DNA from: Planctomycetota bacterium
GTDB taxonomy: Bacteria > Planctomycetota > Planctomycetia > Pirellulales > Pirellulaceae
Length of the DNA stretch: 64,000 nt
Assembly: GCA_963204915.1 (NCBI GenBank)
Contig: CAUJHS010000052.1
Location: forward strand, 23,778-87,777
Direction of reading: 5' to 3'
Positions 53,987 through 62,495 of the stretch are shown one piece after another. The stretch's first letter is position 1. Every line of letters starts with the position of its first letter. A model generated the notes under the pieces. It had not been told where the DNA came from and did no database searches. It saw only the letters and a list, made by a program, of their open reading frames with translations. The translations under genes and the position numbers were made by a program.

Positions 53987-54400
53987 CTAGTAATGCCGTT
54001 GCCGATCTCGTTCGTGCTCGAGATCGGCAAGTTGAATGTTGAGGGCGTTCACCGAGAGTTGAATCTCCCACAGGCTCACGCCGAGCGAAAGCATCATCAG
54101 GATGAGGCTGCTGGCGAAGAGCATCTTTCCCGATTGCTCCCACCCGGCGAACAAAACGAACATACACACAACGCACAACAAGAGACTTGCGACTCCGAGT
54201 TGCTGCATCGCCCGAATGAGAAGCACGCGGCTGCGGAGCTTGCCAATCTGTTGCAATACTCGCTCATCTTGTTCCTTGCGATATCGCTCGTCTAAGGTGC
54301 GAATGAGGGCCGCCAGGGCGAGAAATCGGTTAGTATACGCCAAGAGCAATAACGAAATCGCCGGGAAGAGCAGCGCCGGGGTCGTCAGGTTGATTTCCAT
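53987..54400 (-). CDS. DUF2721 membrane protein
   Basis: A 137-residue membrane protein of the DUF2721 family, unknown function. The N-terminal TPALLFPAISLLLLAYTNRFLALAALIR is the family's hallmark, with the Arg-containing loop that follows the first helix. A charged middle helix (TLDERYRKEQDERVLQQIGKLRSRVLLIR) and two further hydrophobic segments complete it. The start at 54400 begins the family block; the frame is open to 54484. It lies between the M41-like and cupin genes on the same strand with short gaps, so a common transcript is possible. Confidence 0.8.
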   Translation of the reverse strand: MEINLTTPALLFPAISLLLLAYTNRFLALAALIRTLDERYRKEQDERVLQQIGKLRSRVLLIRAMQQLGVASLLLCVVCMFVLFAGWEQSGKMLFASSLILMMLSLGVSLWEIQLSVNALNIQLADLEHERDRQRHY

Positions 54401-54468
54401 GGCTACCGCCAAACAACGCGCCTGGCCTCGCTTGATTACTTCGCCCGTGTTCGCACGAATTTGTGCGT

Positions 54469-55005
54469 CTACAAGAAGCACCAATATTTCGTCAAGGGAC
54501 CGTCTTCCCCGTACGCTGGATCGTTCCGTGGAAGCGATGTCGCGGCAATGCGCGCTTCGATCACGAGTTGGTCCGTCATTTCGCCGCGGATCACGTCATA
54601 ATCTTCCTGACCGGCGGGGTAGGCTCCGACGACGAGGTAATCGGCCGAGGCGTCGATCTTCTTATGAGCCGTTCCTGCGGGGAGAATTGCCAGATCGCCC
54701 GCATTGATCGAAAGGACCGGTCCCGATGGGCCGCCAAATTGGATGCGCGCGTTCCCGTCGCAAATAGCCAACGCTTCATGAGCGTTGCTATGAAAGTGAT
54801 GATAGGCAAACACTCCATTGCGCCACGATCCGCCCCACCCATTCGCCTTGAATCGAAACTCCCAAGCGTCCGCAGCCTTGGTCCCTGCATCCGTGAATAC
54901 TTGTTCGTAAATCAGCAAGGGCAATTGGGAATTGTTAGGAAAGCCGTTCTCGGACTTCAATCGCAGCGCGGTGACTTTGATTTGCCGTGCAGGTCGTACG
55001 TCCAT
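54469..55005 (-). CDS. YjlB-like cupin protein
   Basis: A 178-residue single-domain cupin. After NSQLPLLIYEQVFT comes the double-stranded beta-helix with metal motifs HHFHSNAHEALAICDG (first cupin box, His cluster and Glu) and INAGDLAILPAGTAHKKI (second box, His). These match the B. subtilis YjlB type. The function is not known; cupins of this size bind a metal and may isomerise or oxygenate small molecules. The start at 55005 precedes the family's N-terminal strand. It is close to the DUF2721 gene. Confidence 0.85.
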   Translation of the reverse strand: MDVRPARQIKVTALRLKSENGFPNNSQLPLLIYEQVFTDAGTKAADAWEFRFKANGWGGSWRNGVFAYHHFHSNAHEALAICDGNARIQFGGPSGPVLSINAGDLAILPAGTAHKKIDASADYLVVGAYPAGQEDYDVIRGEMTDQLVIEARIAATSLPRNDPAYGEDGPLTKYWCFL

Positions 55006-55149
55006 GGGGACTGTAAAGCGTATTAGAGGAAGAATGAAAGCGGCGGTAAACGTTTCGTCGTTCGGAACGGGCGCACCCACGTTCCTCGAGAGATGCGCGA
55101 GAACGAGACGTTACATGTCGACGTGTCCGCAAGCGTTAGGGGACCGCGA

Positions 55150-56598
55150 TCATATGTCGCTTTCCGATGGAACCACGAACGGCGCTCGATAGTCCCGGGC
55201 CAGCAAAGCGTTCGCCTTTGGTTGATCGAGAAATGCTTCACCTTCGGGATCCAGGCGAAGCGCTGCGCCGAGCGTTAAATGCGTGTTGGCAAGGCCTATC
55301 CCGTTTTCCTCCAAATGTTGCAGAGTGCGCTCCAACGTTTCGAGGGCTTGGTCGTGCGCGTCGCCTTGTTGGAATTGCTCGCGAACATCGCTTGGCGATG
55401 TAGGCCGACCCAACCGATACGAAATGTTGCCGATATGGCACAGCGCCGTCGATTGGTGGCCTTCGAGAATCTCCGCATTCAAGTCGGAACTGTTGCGGGT
55501 CCGCACGGCTTGCAAGAAGTTGGCAAAGTGGTTGTCGGAACGTCCTTCGAACTTACGCACTAAATTGCCCTCCAGATCAAACAGCGATCCTTCGGCGATA
55601 ATCCCCTCCGTGCCGTAAAACACACATCCGGCGGCGAAATTCGGGTGGAATGGCGCGGACTTGAGGCCCCGCGTCTCAGAGATGATGGCCTTATCGTCAA
55701 AGTTGAACACGCAAACCTGTGTGTTTGGCGTTTCGCCTGCGTCGGTGTAACCAAACCGTCCACCGTAGCTGAGAACCGAGCGTCCCAGGCCGGTCACATT
55801 CAACCCCCAGCGGCAGAGATCCATGTAGTGGATGTTGTTGTTTCCTAGCTCACCATTGCCGGTGTTCCAGACCCAATGCCAATCGTAATGGAACTTGGAC
55901 CGGGTAAGGGGAATGTCCGCGGCCGGACCGAGCCATAGGTTGTAGTCGACGCTCGCGGGAATTTCGCATTTGGTTGGTCCGCCGATAGAACCCCGTCGAC
56001 CATAATGAATGCAACGCGCCAGCCGAACATCACCGAGCTTGCCATCACGGATATACTGCGTGGCTTCTTTCCACGCCCCGCTGGAGCGGTTCTGTGTACC
56101 ACCTTGGCAAATGCGGTTGTGCTTGCGGGCCGTTTGAACGATGCGCCGCCCTTCCGCCACGTTATGACTCACGGGCTTTTCGACGTACGCATCTTTGCCC
56201 GCCTGCATCGCCCAGATAGCCGCCAAAGCATGCCAGTGGTTGGGCGTGGCGATGAAGACCACATCAACCGATGCATCGTCGAGCACCGTGCGCAAATCCT
56301 GGACGGGCTTGGGCGCCGGACGTTGCTTGTCCTCGATTAACTTAGCAACTTCGGCGGTGCGGTCTCGATCGGGATCGCAGACATAGGCGATATCGCAGTC
56401 GGTCAGGCGAGTTAACTCATTCGCGTGCTGTTTCCCACGAATGCCGCATCCAAGAATGGCCGCAGTAATTCTCTCATTGGGCCCCACGCTTGGCGTTTTC
56501 TGCTGTGCAACCAGCGCTTTAGGCGCCGCGGCCGCAGCGGCCGCCGCCGTCGCAAGTAGCGTGTCTTCCAGAAATTGTCGGCGTGAAAGATGGTGCAT
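55150..56598 (-). CDS. Gfo/Idh/MocA family oxidoreductase, Tat-exported
   Basis: A 482-residue protein. The Tat leader is HLSRRQFLEDTLLATAAAAAAAAPKALVA. ILGCGIRGKQHANEL is the Rossmann motif, ATPNHWHALAAIWAMQAGKDAY the catalytic loop, VEKPVSH the Lys-Pro, and DYNLWLGPAADIPLTRSKFHYDWHW the substrate-proximal block. It is longer than the copies at 11579 and 24994 because of a C-terminal helical insert (about 400-460: DVREQFQQGDAHDQALETLERTLQHLEE). The start codon is followed 59 bases upstream by the end of a second Gfo/Idh gene (56657), both on the minus strand, so they are probably one transcript and act on the same sugar. Confidence 0.94.
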   Translation of the reverse strand: MHHLSRRQFLEDTLLATAAAAAAAAPKALVAQQKTPSVGPNERITAAILGCGIRGKQHANELTRLTDCDIAYVCDPDRDRTAEVAKLIEDKQRPAPKPVQDLRTVLDDASVDVVFIATPNHWHALAAIWAMQAGKDAYVEKPVSHNVAEGRRIVQTARKHNRICQGGTQNRSSGAWKEATQYIRDGKLGDVRLARCIHYGRRGSIGGPTKCEIPASVDYNLWLGPAADIPLTRSKFHYDWHWVWNTGNGELGNNNIHYMDLCRWGLNVTGLGRSVLSYGGRFGYTDAGETPNTQVCVFNFDDKAIISETRGLKSAPFHPNFAAGCVFYGTEGIIAEGSLFDLEGNLVRKFEGRSDNHFANFLQAVRTRNSSDLNAEILEGHQSTALCHIGNISYRLGRPTSPSDVREQFQQGDAHDQALETLERTLQHLEENGIGLANTHLTLGAALRLDPEGEAFLDQPKANALLARDYRAPFVVPSESDI

Positions 56599-56656
56599 GA
56601 TTTGATTGCAATGTAATAAATGGTGGAAGAATCCAGACTAAATGTGGAATGGCGAG

Positions 56657-57670
56657 TTATTCAATCTCTCGAGCCGCCACTCCGGCCTTGGCTTTGGCCA
56701 GCACGTCGGCAAGTGAGACAGGCTTACCGCCTTGACGCTTACTTTCGTCGGCCGCCTCCATGAACGCGAAGATCTCAAGAGTTTCGTCGGCTGAGACAGG
56801 GGCTTTGCCTGTCTTGAAGAATCGGGCGATCTCATGGCACAGTTGTTCGTAGCCACCGCCTTTTTCCACTTGAACAATCGCTCGACCGCCGAACACGGTG
56901 GCGCCAAACGCAGACGGACCTCGGCGAATACCGCGGTAGGCGCCGATCCGGCCGTCTTTCCAAACTCCGGTGACATAATCAGCGCCTGGCGTTTGGATGC
57001 GGGCGACCGTTTCACAGCCTGCACCCATGAGTGTAAACAACGGCTCGACGCCATGAATTCCATAGAAAAACAGGTCGGGCGTACCGGTCGAATACGAACA
57101 CGGTCCCCACGTGACGGCGCCGAGGATCGGGCCAACTTTCTCGTTGTTCAAAAGAGCTTGAACCCCGGGATAATACCGAGCCGAAGAACTGGAAAAGACC
57201 GGCGTATTATGCTTCTTGGCAAGTTCGTAAATCATCACGGCGTCGGCCAGCGAGCCAGCGAGCGGCTTGTCGATCCACAGGGGCTTACCTGCTTGGATCA
57301 CCGGTATCGCCTCTTCCAAGTGGATGCGCCCGTCAACGCTTTCGAGCATGACAACGTCAACCTTCGACAAAAGCTCGGGAATGGTATCGACAATTTCGAC
57401 GCCCATGCCGCGAAGCTGTTCGGTGAAGTTCTTCACGCGATCACGACTTGCGGGAAGATCGGTCCCTCCGGGATATCCTGCTACGACTTGAATTGCCGCC
57501 AGATCGCCGCTGGCTTGAGGATTGTTAAAGATCTTCGTGAACGCGGGCACATGCGATGTGTCGAGACCAATCATCCCGGCGCGTAGCATTGCCGGAGAAT
57601 CTTGGGTTTGCGCCGTACAGACGCTGCAGAAAGTCAAAACCATCAAAGCGGTGATCATTCGCAATTTCAT
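56657..57670 (-). CDS. Gfo/Idh/MocA family oxidoreductase, secreted (Sec)
   Basis: A 337-residue protein with a Sec-type leader (MKLRMITALMVLTFCSVCTAQTQ), lacking a twin arginine, unlike its neighbour. The Rossmann region is altered: AGMIGLDTSHVPAFTKIF in place of GxGxxG. VDVVMLESVDGRIH and WIDKPLAG with the conserved Lys-Pro identify the family. It lies 58 bases upstream of the Tat-exported Gfo/Idh gene on the same strand. If cofactor binding depends on cytoplasmic folding, an unfolded Sec substrate with NAD(P) is odd, so it may be a binding or regulatory member. A 15-bp palindrome at 57781-57795 lies 111 bases upstream of the start. Confidence 0.85.
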   Translation of the reverse strand: MKLRMITALMVLTFCSVCTAQTQDSPAMLRAGMIGLDTSHVPAFTKIFNNPQASGDLAAIQVVAGYPGGTDLPASRDRVKNFTEQLRGMGVEIVDTIPELLSKVDVVMLESVDGRIHLEEAIPVIQAGKPLWIDKPLAGSLADAVMIYELAKKHNTPVFSSSSARYYPGVQALLNNEKVGPILGAVTWGPCSYSTGTPDLFFYGIHGVEPLFTLMGAGCETVARIQTPGADYVTGVWKDGRIGAYRGIRRGPSAFGATVFGGRAIVQVEKGGGYEQLCHEIARFFKTGKAPVSADETLEIFAFMEAADESKRQGGKPVSLADVLAKAKAGVAAREIE

Positions 57671-57780
57671 GGCGAAACGCTACAAGGAAGGTTGACAGTA
57701 GGACCCGCGGCGTTGACTCGTGCGCGGCAACTCAAATGGCCTTAGAAGGTGTGAAGGTTGGTAGGTTGTTTTTATCTCAT

Positions 57781-57795
57781 GCTGACGCCGTCAGC
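57781..57795. promoter_or_regulatory. 15-bp palindrome, possible operator for the Gfo/Idh pair
   Basis: GCTGACG-C-CGTCAGC has two exact seven-base arms around one base and lies 111 bases upstream of the start at 57670. The length and symmetry resemble operator half-site pairs of LacI- or GntR-type regulators. No regulator gene is near and no second copy was noticed, so this is tentative. Confidence 0.4.
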
Positions 57796-57920
57796 AAGGA
57801 AATACTCCCAGGCACGCGCCGGTTTCGCGACATTGCGAGTATTCGTGGTCACAGCGCTGCGAATTACGAGTTGACCTGACGAACTTCAACATACCGGGAG
57901 TGGAAAGCGGCGTGAAGCGT

Positions 57921-59030
57921 TTACGGTCCTCTCTGCTCAATCAGCTCGCGGGAAAACGGCACATTCTTATCGTGCAAGTGTTTGTCGAAAGACTGCCGCA
58001 TTCGTGCGGAAACTTCCATGGCATTGAAGTTTCCGTCACCGCCTCCTTGCACGGCGACGAGAGTCGAACTGCCGCCAACTTTCCTTATCGCTTCGTGAAC
58101 TGTCTCCGATTGACCAAATGGGACAACGTTGTCATTTGTACCGTGAAAAATCAAGAAGGGCGGATCGTCTCTCGAGACATAGGTTATCGGCGACGCTTCA
58201 CGAGCGGTCCGCCGCATTTCCTGAACGGCGCCGCCGACCAATTTCGATTTCGTCGAGTTGGGATAATCGTGCGAACCGCCCATCGATAACAGGTCGCTCG
58301 GGCAAAACTAATCCACCGCGCAGGCGACGCGGCTGCTTTGGGTCAAATGCCGTCCAAGATTCCCTGCCAGCAATCAGGCGTTCGAGCTAACGCCCAACAT
58401 CGCGGTCAAATGCCCACCTGCCGAAGCGCCCACGACGCCTATCTTATCGAGAGCGAGGTTATACCGCTTGGCGTTCGCTCGTAGCCAGCGGATGGCCGCC
58501 TTGCAGTCGTGAAATTATGCAGGCCAGATCGCCTCTCCAGTCAGTCAGACGATAACCGACTGAGGCTCTGATGTATTCTCCCGATTGAACGAGTGACGCG
58601 ACCGTAGCCAGGCCGCTGCACTTATCGCCGCCTTGCCACGCGCGGCCCTGAATGAACACGACGACGGGCAAAGGATGTTCGTCCTTACGGGCAGTGCGCA
58701 ATTACAAATCGAGCGTTTGCCGGGAATTGTCGGGTGTTGCGTAGGGAATGTCGAGTTCGGCTCGTATCGATTCTGGTAATCGAAATGGAATGGCGCCCAC
58801 GCCCGTAAAACGACGAAGAAACGCTTAATCCTCGTCTGCGCTGATGACGCCATCGTGATCCGCGTCGATCTGGAGGAACAAAGGGCCAGAAAACTCGTTC
58901 CTGGTGACTTTTCCATCTTGATTGCGATCAAGCCGCTTGAACGGTTCACTGATTTCCTGAGCAAGACACGGCAGGCAAATACAAAGGACGGTAAACGCCC
59001 CACATTTCGATGTGAACCATTGTCTCGCTC
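57921..59030 (-). pseudogene. Decayed EF-hand plus BD-FAE-like alpha/beta hydrolase gene
   Basis: Reading the minus strand in pieces, a signal-peptide-like start (about 59030) leads to an EF-hand region (FKRLDRNQDGKVTRNEF, then QIDADHDGVISADED). A TAA follows directly. The frame goes on as RRFTGVGAIPFRLPESIRAELDIPYATPDNSRQTLDL with a second TAA, then the hydrolase: HPLPVVVFIQGRAWQGGDK, where the oxyanion loop is expected as H-G-G. A frameshift occurs near 58515, then [24 protein letters not shown] carrying the GxSxG serine, another stop, FCPSDLLSMGGSHDY, and finally FLIFHGTNDNVVPF with the catalytic Asp and a C-terminal piece ending at 57921. Family members with intact EF-hand-hydrolase order are common planctomycete exported esterases. 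At least three stops and one frameshift mean it is dead. Confidence 0.85.
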
Positions 59031-59414
59031 ACACGAACGGGGAAAATAGGAGTAGTAAAGTCTTACAACCGGCATCGCGTTCGTGCACACTGGGGCAAGT
59101 AAGACACAAGGAGCTGGTGTTGTGCATCGAGCAAGTTGCTCTTGAGGGCTTCGCGTAATTAGGCGTGAACGACGCAGGTCTTGCTGATTCGTCGATTTCG
59201 ATGTGGTGTTGCCGAGCAAATCGTAGATACGAGGGGCAGACTGGTATCGCGTATTTCGGCGAGTTTGGGCAAGTTGGCGCGATTTTGCCTACATCTTAAG
59301 CCGGTAGTCCTCCTAAAATTGCTGCGTGGTACGGAGGTTGCGTCTTGGTTACTGGCCGGCGCATGCTAAGTTGAAAGAAAGTCCAGGGCTTATCAAATTA
59401 GGACTCATCGCAAA
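59031..59414. other. Intergenic region without a convincing gene
   Basis: Between the esterase pseudogene and the DUF1571 gene I see only short frames and a 13-bp palindrome (59130-59142). It contains the promoter region of the DUF1571 gene. Confidence 0.5.
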
Positions 59415-60281
59415 ATGGGCGTTCTCGTCTGCAACTCGCTCCGTTGCTCTTGGCTCATCGTTATTTTCATCTTGCCTTTGACTGCCGCCGTCAGGGACGC
59501 GCGAGCGCAGCCCGTAAGTCGCGTTGTTCCAACGGTCGAAGAAGCTACGGGGGTGCACCCTTTAGCGCCCGTGCTGCGGTTTGCCCGAGAAGAATACGAT
59601 TACATTCAGCGCGCAGTGCGCGACTACTCCTGTCGGATTGTCAAACGCGAGCGAATCAACGGCGTTTTGCAAGCTGAACAGTATATTCGCGCCAGGGTCC
59701 GGCCGACGGAGTACGACATGGGGCGTATTCGCAGTCCTCTCGCCATCGTACTGGAATTCGAGGCGCCTGCGACGACCGTCGGTCGACGAGTTTTGTTCGT
59801 TGATGGCGCGTTTGACGGTAAAATGCTCGTACGCCAACGCTCTGGCGGTATTACTTTACGGATCAGCATTGATGGCGGCTTGGCTGCTCGCGAGAGCACG
59901 CTTCCGATCACCCATCTCGGTTTTCACAATATGCTCCTCGAAGCCATCCAAAGAATCGAGAATGACATGGACGTCGATCCTACGGGCGCCAACACGCGCG
60001 TAGAATTGTTCAAGAACGCAACGATCGACGATCGACCCTGCACGGCGATTCGCATTACCCACCCCGAGCGCCAAAAAGAACTCGATTATCATTTGGCTCA
60101 CGTGTTCGTTGATAATCAATCTCACTTGCCCGTTCGCCTTGATTACTATGATTGGCCCGCGAGTTCTGCGGGCAAACCGGTCCTGCTTGGCGAGTTTACG
60201 TACCGGGATGTACGCATCAACATTGACCTGACCGATGCGGACTTCGATCCTGCACGCCTTGGTTTTCATGTCGCCAATTAA
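59415..60281 (+). CDS. Exported DUF1571 family protein
   Basis: A 288-residue secreted protein of the planctomycete family DUF1571. The signal peptide is about 31 residues (ending DARAQ). Then comes the family block HPLAPVLRFAREEYDYIQRAVRDYSCRIVKRERINGVLQ, with the invariant D-Y-S-C-x-I-x-K-R-E-R pattern. The rest is a beta-rich domain (VLFVDGAFDGKMLVRQ, PVRLDYYDWP) resembling outer-membrane lipoprotein carrier (LolA/B-like) folds, though this is a guess. No catalytic motif is apparent. It lies in a stretch with pseudogenes on both sides but is itself intact. Confidence 0.88.
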   Translation: MGVLVCNSLRCSWLIVIFILPLTAAVRDARAQPVSRVVPTVEEATGVHPLAPVLRFAREEYDYIQRAVRDYSCRIVKRERINGVLQAEQYIRARVRPTEYDMGRIRSPLAIVLEFEAPATTVGRRVLFVDGAFDGKMLVRQRSGGITLRISIDGGLAARESTLPITHLGFHNMLLEAIQRIENDMDVDPTGANTRVELFKNATIDDRPCTAIRITHPERQKELDYHLAHVFVDNQSHLPVRLDYYDWPASSAGKPVLLGEFTYRDVRINIDLTDADFDPARLGFHVAN

Positions 60282-60844
60282 GACTTAAACCGGTGGGAGC
60301 CTTTGTTTCGCTGCATCAGTTTTTGCTAGACGACACGCTTTGCGTTGCACGATAGAATTCAGCAGAAAGTAAGCTGGCATTTGTCCACGAGTTGGCCCGC
60401 TCATTGTGAGGAACGATGACTACGGCTTCGACGGAGGCGTCCCCGAACTGCGCCGTCCTCATCGCGGATGAATACTGCCGACCGCTAACTGACGTTTGGG
60501 GGGTTTTGCGCGACGGCCGGAGTGTCACTCGGCCGGGCGTTTCCCGGTTACGTTGAAGGTCGTCGTGGCTCGGAGTTCGGCGCGGAAAGCCAGATCAACC
60601 AACGCACCGATCACGTGGCTAGCGGGCGCGTCGGTAAAACGCTCTGTTTTGCGCGGCGTGCAATCCCACGCGCCGTTCGTTTCCCACGCCCGCCTCGGGC
60701 TGAGCCTAAACGTTTGCGCAAAGCAGTGACAGCGAGAAATTCCCAGAACGAAATTTTTTGCGTCCTTTTCTCCTCATCCCCGTCTGTAATGACGGAAAGG
60801 CTGATCGTCAGCCGAAACAAAACCTATTGATGAGGAAATGTGTC
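60282..60844. other. Upstream region of the Cys-rich peptide/SigZ locus
   Basis: No convincing gene. Positions 60514-60536 contain an imperfect GGCCGG-AGTG palindrome. Just before the Cys-rich peptide lie two small hairpins (60780-60795 and 60799-60813). The sequence around 60745-60775 is AT-rich and may hold the promoter. Confidence 0.5.
60780..60813 (+). promoter_or_regulatory. Tandem small inverted repeats upstream of the Cys-rich peptide
   Basis: CCGTC (60780-60784) pairs with GACGG (60791-60795) across a six-base loop, and GGCTGA (60799-60804) pairs with TCAGCC (60808-60813) around three bases. The second lies 31 bases before the start codon at 60845. They could be an operator for the locus or leader hairpins controlling the peptide. 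Confidence 0.4.
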
Positions 60845-61021
60845 ATGAAAAATGAGTGCGCCGAAGCGACCAATTCTGCTTGTTGTGTCCCGCAAAACTG
60901 CTGTGCGCCTTCCGGGTGCTGCACTTCGGTTTGTTGCTGCACCGTGATAGGCTACTGTACCCCGACGTGCTGTTGCACTCCGTCCGGCTGTTGCACTCCC
61001 AACGCTTTGAAGAGTGAGTAA
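60845..61021 (+). CDS. 58-residue cysteine-rich peptide
   Basis: A very small gene with a good GAGGA ribosome site eight bases upstream. Sixteen of 58 residues are cysteine, at 5, 13, 14, 19, 20, 25, 26, 30-32, 38, 42-44, 49 and 50. A unit of the form CC-x-PSGCCT-x repeats at about 19-27 and 43-51. No signal peptide and no other recognisable domain. The density of CC and CCC pairs is that of a metallothionein-like thiol donor. Its stop is ten bases before the ATG of a SigZ-like sigma factor, with which it is certainly co-transcribed. It could be a metal buffer, a sensor or an anti-sigma element; these are hypotheses. Confidence 0.75.
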   Translation: MKNECAEATNSACCVPQNCCAPSGCCTSVCCCTVIGYCTPTCCCTPSGCCTPNALKSE

Positions 61022-61031
61022 GGCAATTGCG

Positions 61032-61658
61032 ATGTCCGCTGCGAATTCAACCGAAATGATCTGGACTCGGCTGAGTTCAGATCTGCGGCGATTCATCCGC
61101 CGCCGAGTTTCTGATGACCACGTTGCCGACGATCTGCTTCAAGAGACTTTTGTGCGAATTCACCGCAACATTGAGTCCCTTCAAGAAACGGAACGACTGG
61201 CGGCGTGGGTGCATCGGATTGCCCAGAATGTCATCCACGATCACTACCGCAAGGCGGCGAGTACAGCGACTGCGCTCACCGAAGTCGATGTAACCGATGA
61301 CGCCGATAGTCGCGGGAGTCACGTTCGTTGTGGCGGCGCGGGGTGGCTGAATGAGCTGATCAAATCGCTTTCACCGACCTATCGAGAGGCGATGCGATTG
61401 TTTGGAATCGAAGGTTTGTCGCAGCGGGAAGTAGCTGACCGGCTCGGTTTATCGCTTTCCGGCGCGAAGTCACGCATTCAACGTGGACGCGCCCAGCTTA
61501 AAGAAGCACTGGAGCTGTGTTGTCGCTTCGAATTCGATCGTCGTGGAGGGATTGTGAACTGCGATCCCCGGTCCAGCGGCAAAATTTGCGGAGGTTGCCA
61601 AGAGTCTCCGCCTACCTTAACCATCGGTATTCAAACCAATGACGAGAGCGCGCAATAA
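61032..61658 (+). CDS. SigZ-like ECF RNA polymerase sigma factor
   Basis: A 208-residue ECF sigma factor. Region 2 is FIRRRVSDDHVADDLLQETFVRIHRNI (about 21-47), with the DDLLQETF core-binding motif; region 4 is LSPTYREAMRLFGIEGLSQREVADRLGLSLSGAKSRIQRGRAQLKE, a helix-turn-helix reading the -35 element. The C-terminus has CCRFEFDRRGGIVNC and CGGC (Cys 163, 164, 177, 186, 189). That is the tail of the SigZ group. No anti-sigma gene follows. The start at 61032 is preferred over GTG at 61014 by spacing to AAGG at 61019-61022. The preceding Cys-rich peptide may modulate it through metal or thiol chemistry. Confidence 0.9.
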   Translation: MSAANSTEMIWTRLSSDLRRFIRRRVSDDHVADDLLQETFVRIHRNIESLQETERLAAWVHRIAQNVIHDHYRKAASTATALTEVDVTDDADSRGSHVRCGGAGWLNELIKSLSPTYREAMRLFGIEGLSQREVADRLGLSLSGAKSRIQRGRAQLKEALELCCRFEFDRRGGIVNCDPRSSGKICGGCQESPPTLTIGIQTNDESAQ

Positions 61659-62313
61659 ACGGCGCGTGCCGATGTTTCGGCGCATGTAAATACGAAAGGT
61701 AGGTCACGTCGCCGTCCCAATTTGATCGATCGCTGAATACGTCCTTGGCGGATTTGTTTTTGCCATCGAGGTAAAGTTTCGCCCAGTCCGACGCATCGCG
61801 GGTGTTAGCCCTTTGCATTGACCGGGTAGCGACTGCGCCGCTAGGGCTACTTACGTTGGATTGGTTTCTGCCACTGGTCGTCGTGCTGCGGAAACGCACG
61901 TCGTAAACCTCTGGCGCCTGACCCAACGTAAAGTTGCGTTCCACCACGCCAACCGCGAACGTGAAGATGCGAGCCGGTCCTTTTTGCTGTGGATCGGCTG
62001 TCGTAACCCACGCTGCGAACATTGCCATTTGAGACTTCTTTACCGCGTCGACCAATCGCTCAGCCGGTGTTGATGCGACAATCAATGTCGGCCCGTGTAC
62101 GCTCAGACTGGGTTGATCTTCACGTACCGCGGCAGAGTTTTCGATCTTCAAGTGCGGGGGTTCGCCGACGCCTGGCGTGTCGCGCACCAAGTTGGCGCCG
62201 CCTTCATCGAATCGATACAAAGCTTCCAAATCGTTGGCGCGTGGGGCGTCAAAGCCGATCGAGCTCTTCTGACGAGCCAGGTCATCGGCCACCAGCGCCA
62301 AAGTCCGATTCAA
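61612..62313 (-). pseudogene. Remnant of a LamG (concanavalin-like) domain protein
   Basis: A 233-codon frame overlaps the last 47 bases of the sigma factor on the opposite strand. Residues from about 28 read NDLEALYRFDEGGANLVRDTPGVG, then LIVASTPAERLVDAVKKSQMAMFAAWVTTADPQQKGPARIFTFAVG and RNFTLGQAPEVYDVRFRSTTTSG. This is the C-terminal LamG domain of planctomycete PVC-type cytochrome or surface proteins. After TRDASDWAKLYLDGKNKSAKDV the sequence departs from the expected WxGxFH core and ends in unrelated residues, so a frameshift is likely. There is no ATG start, only TTG, and the upstream domains are missing. I read it as a gene fragment, not a functional gene. Confidence 0.7.
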
Positions 62314-62495
62314 TCGCCGAATGTCGGAGACGCCGCAAACGCCTTCTTTGCGGTGAGCATTACCGGTTGAACACGATCAGTTTTTGAAGGCGCCTCAGGC
62401 GAGGAGCCGGGCGCTCGACCGAATTCCGCATCAAGGAATGCGGCCGCCAGACTCTCCGTTCGAGCACTTCGCCAGACGTCACGAATCGACTTGGT

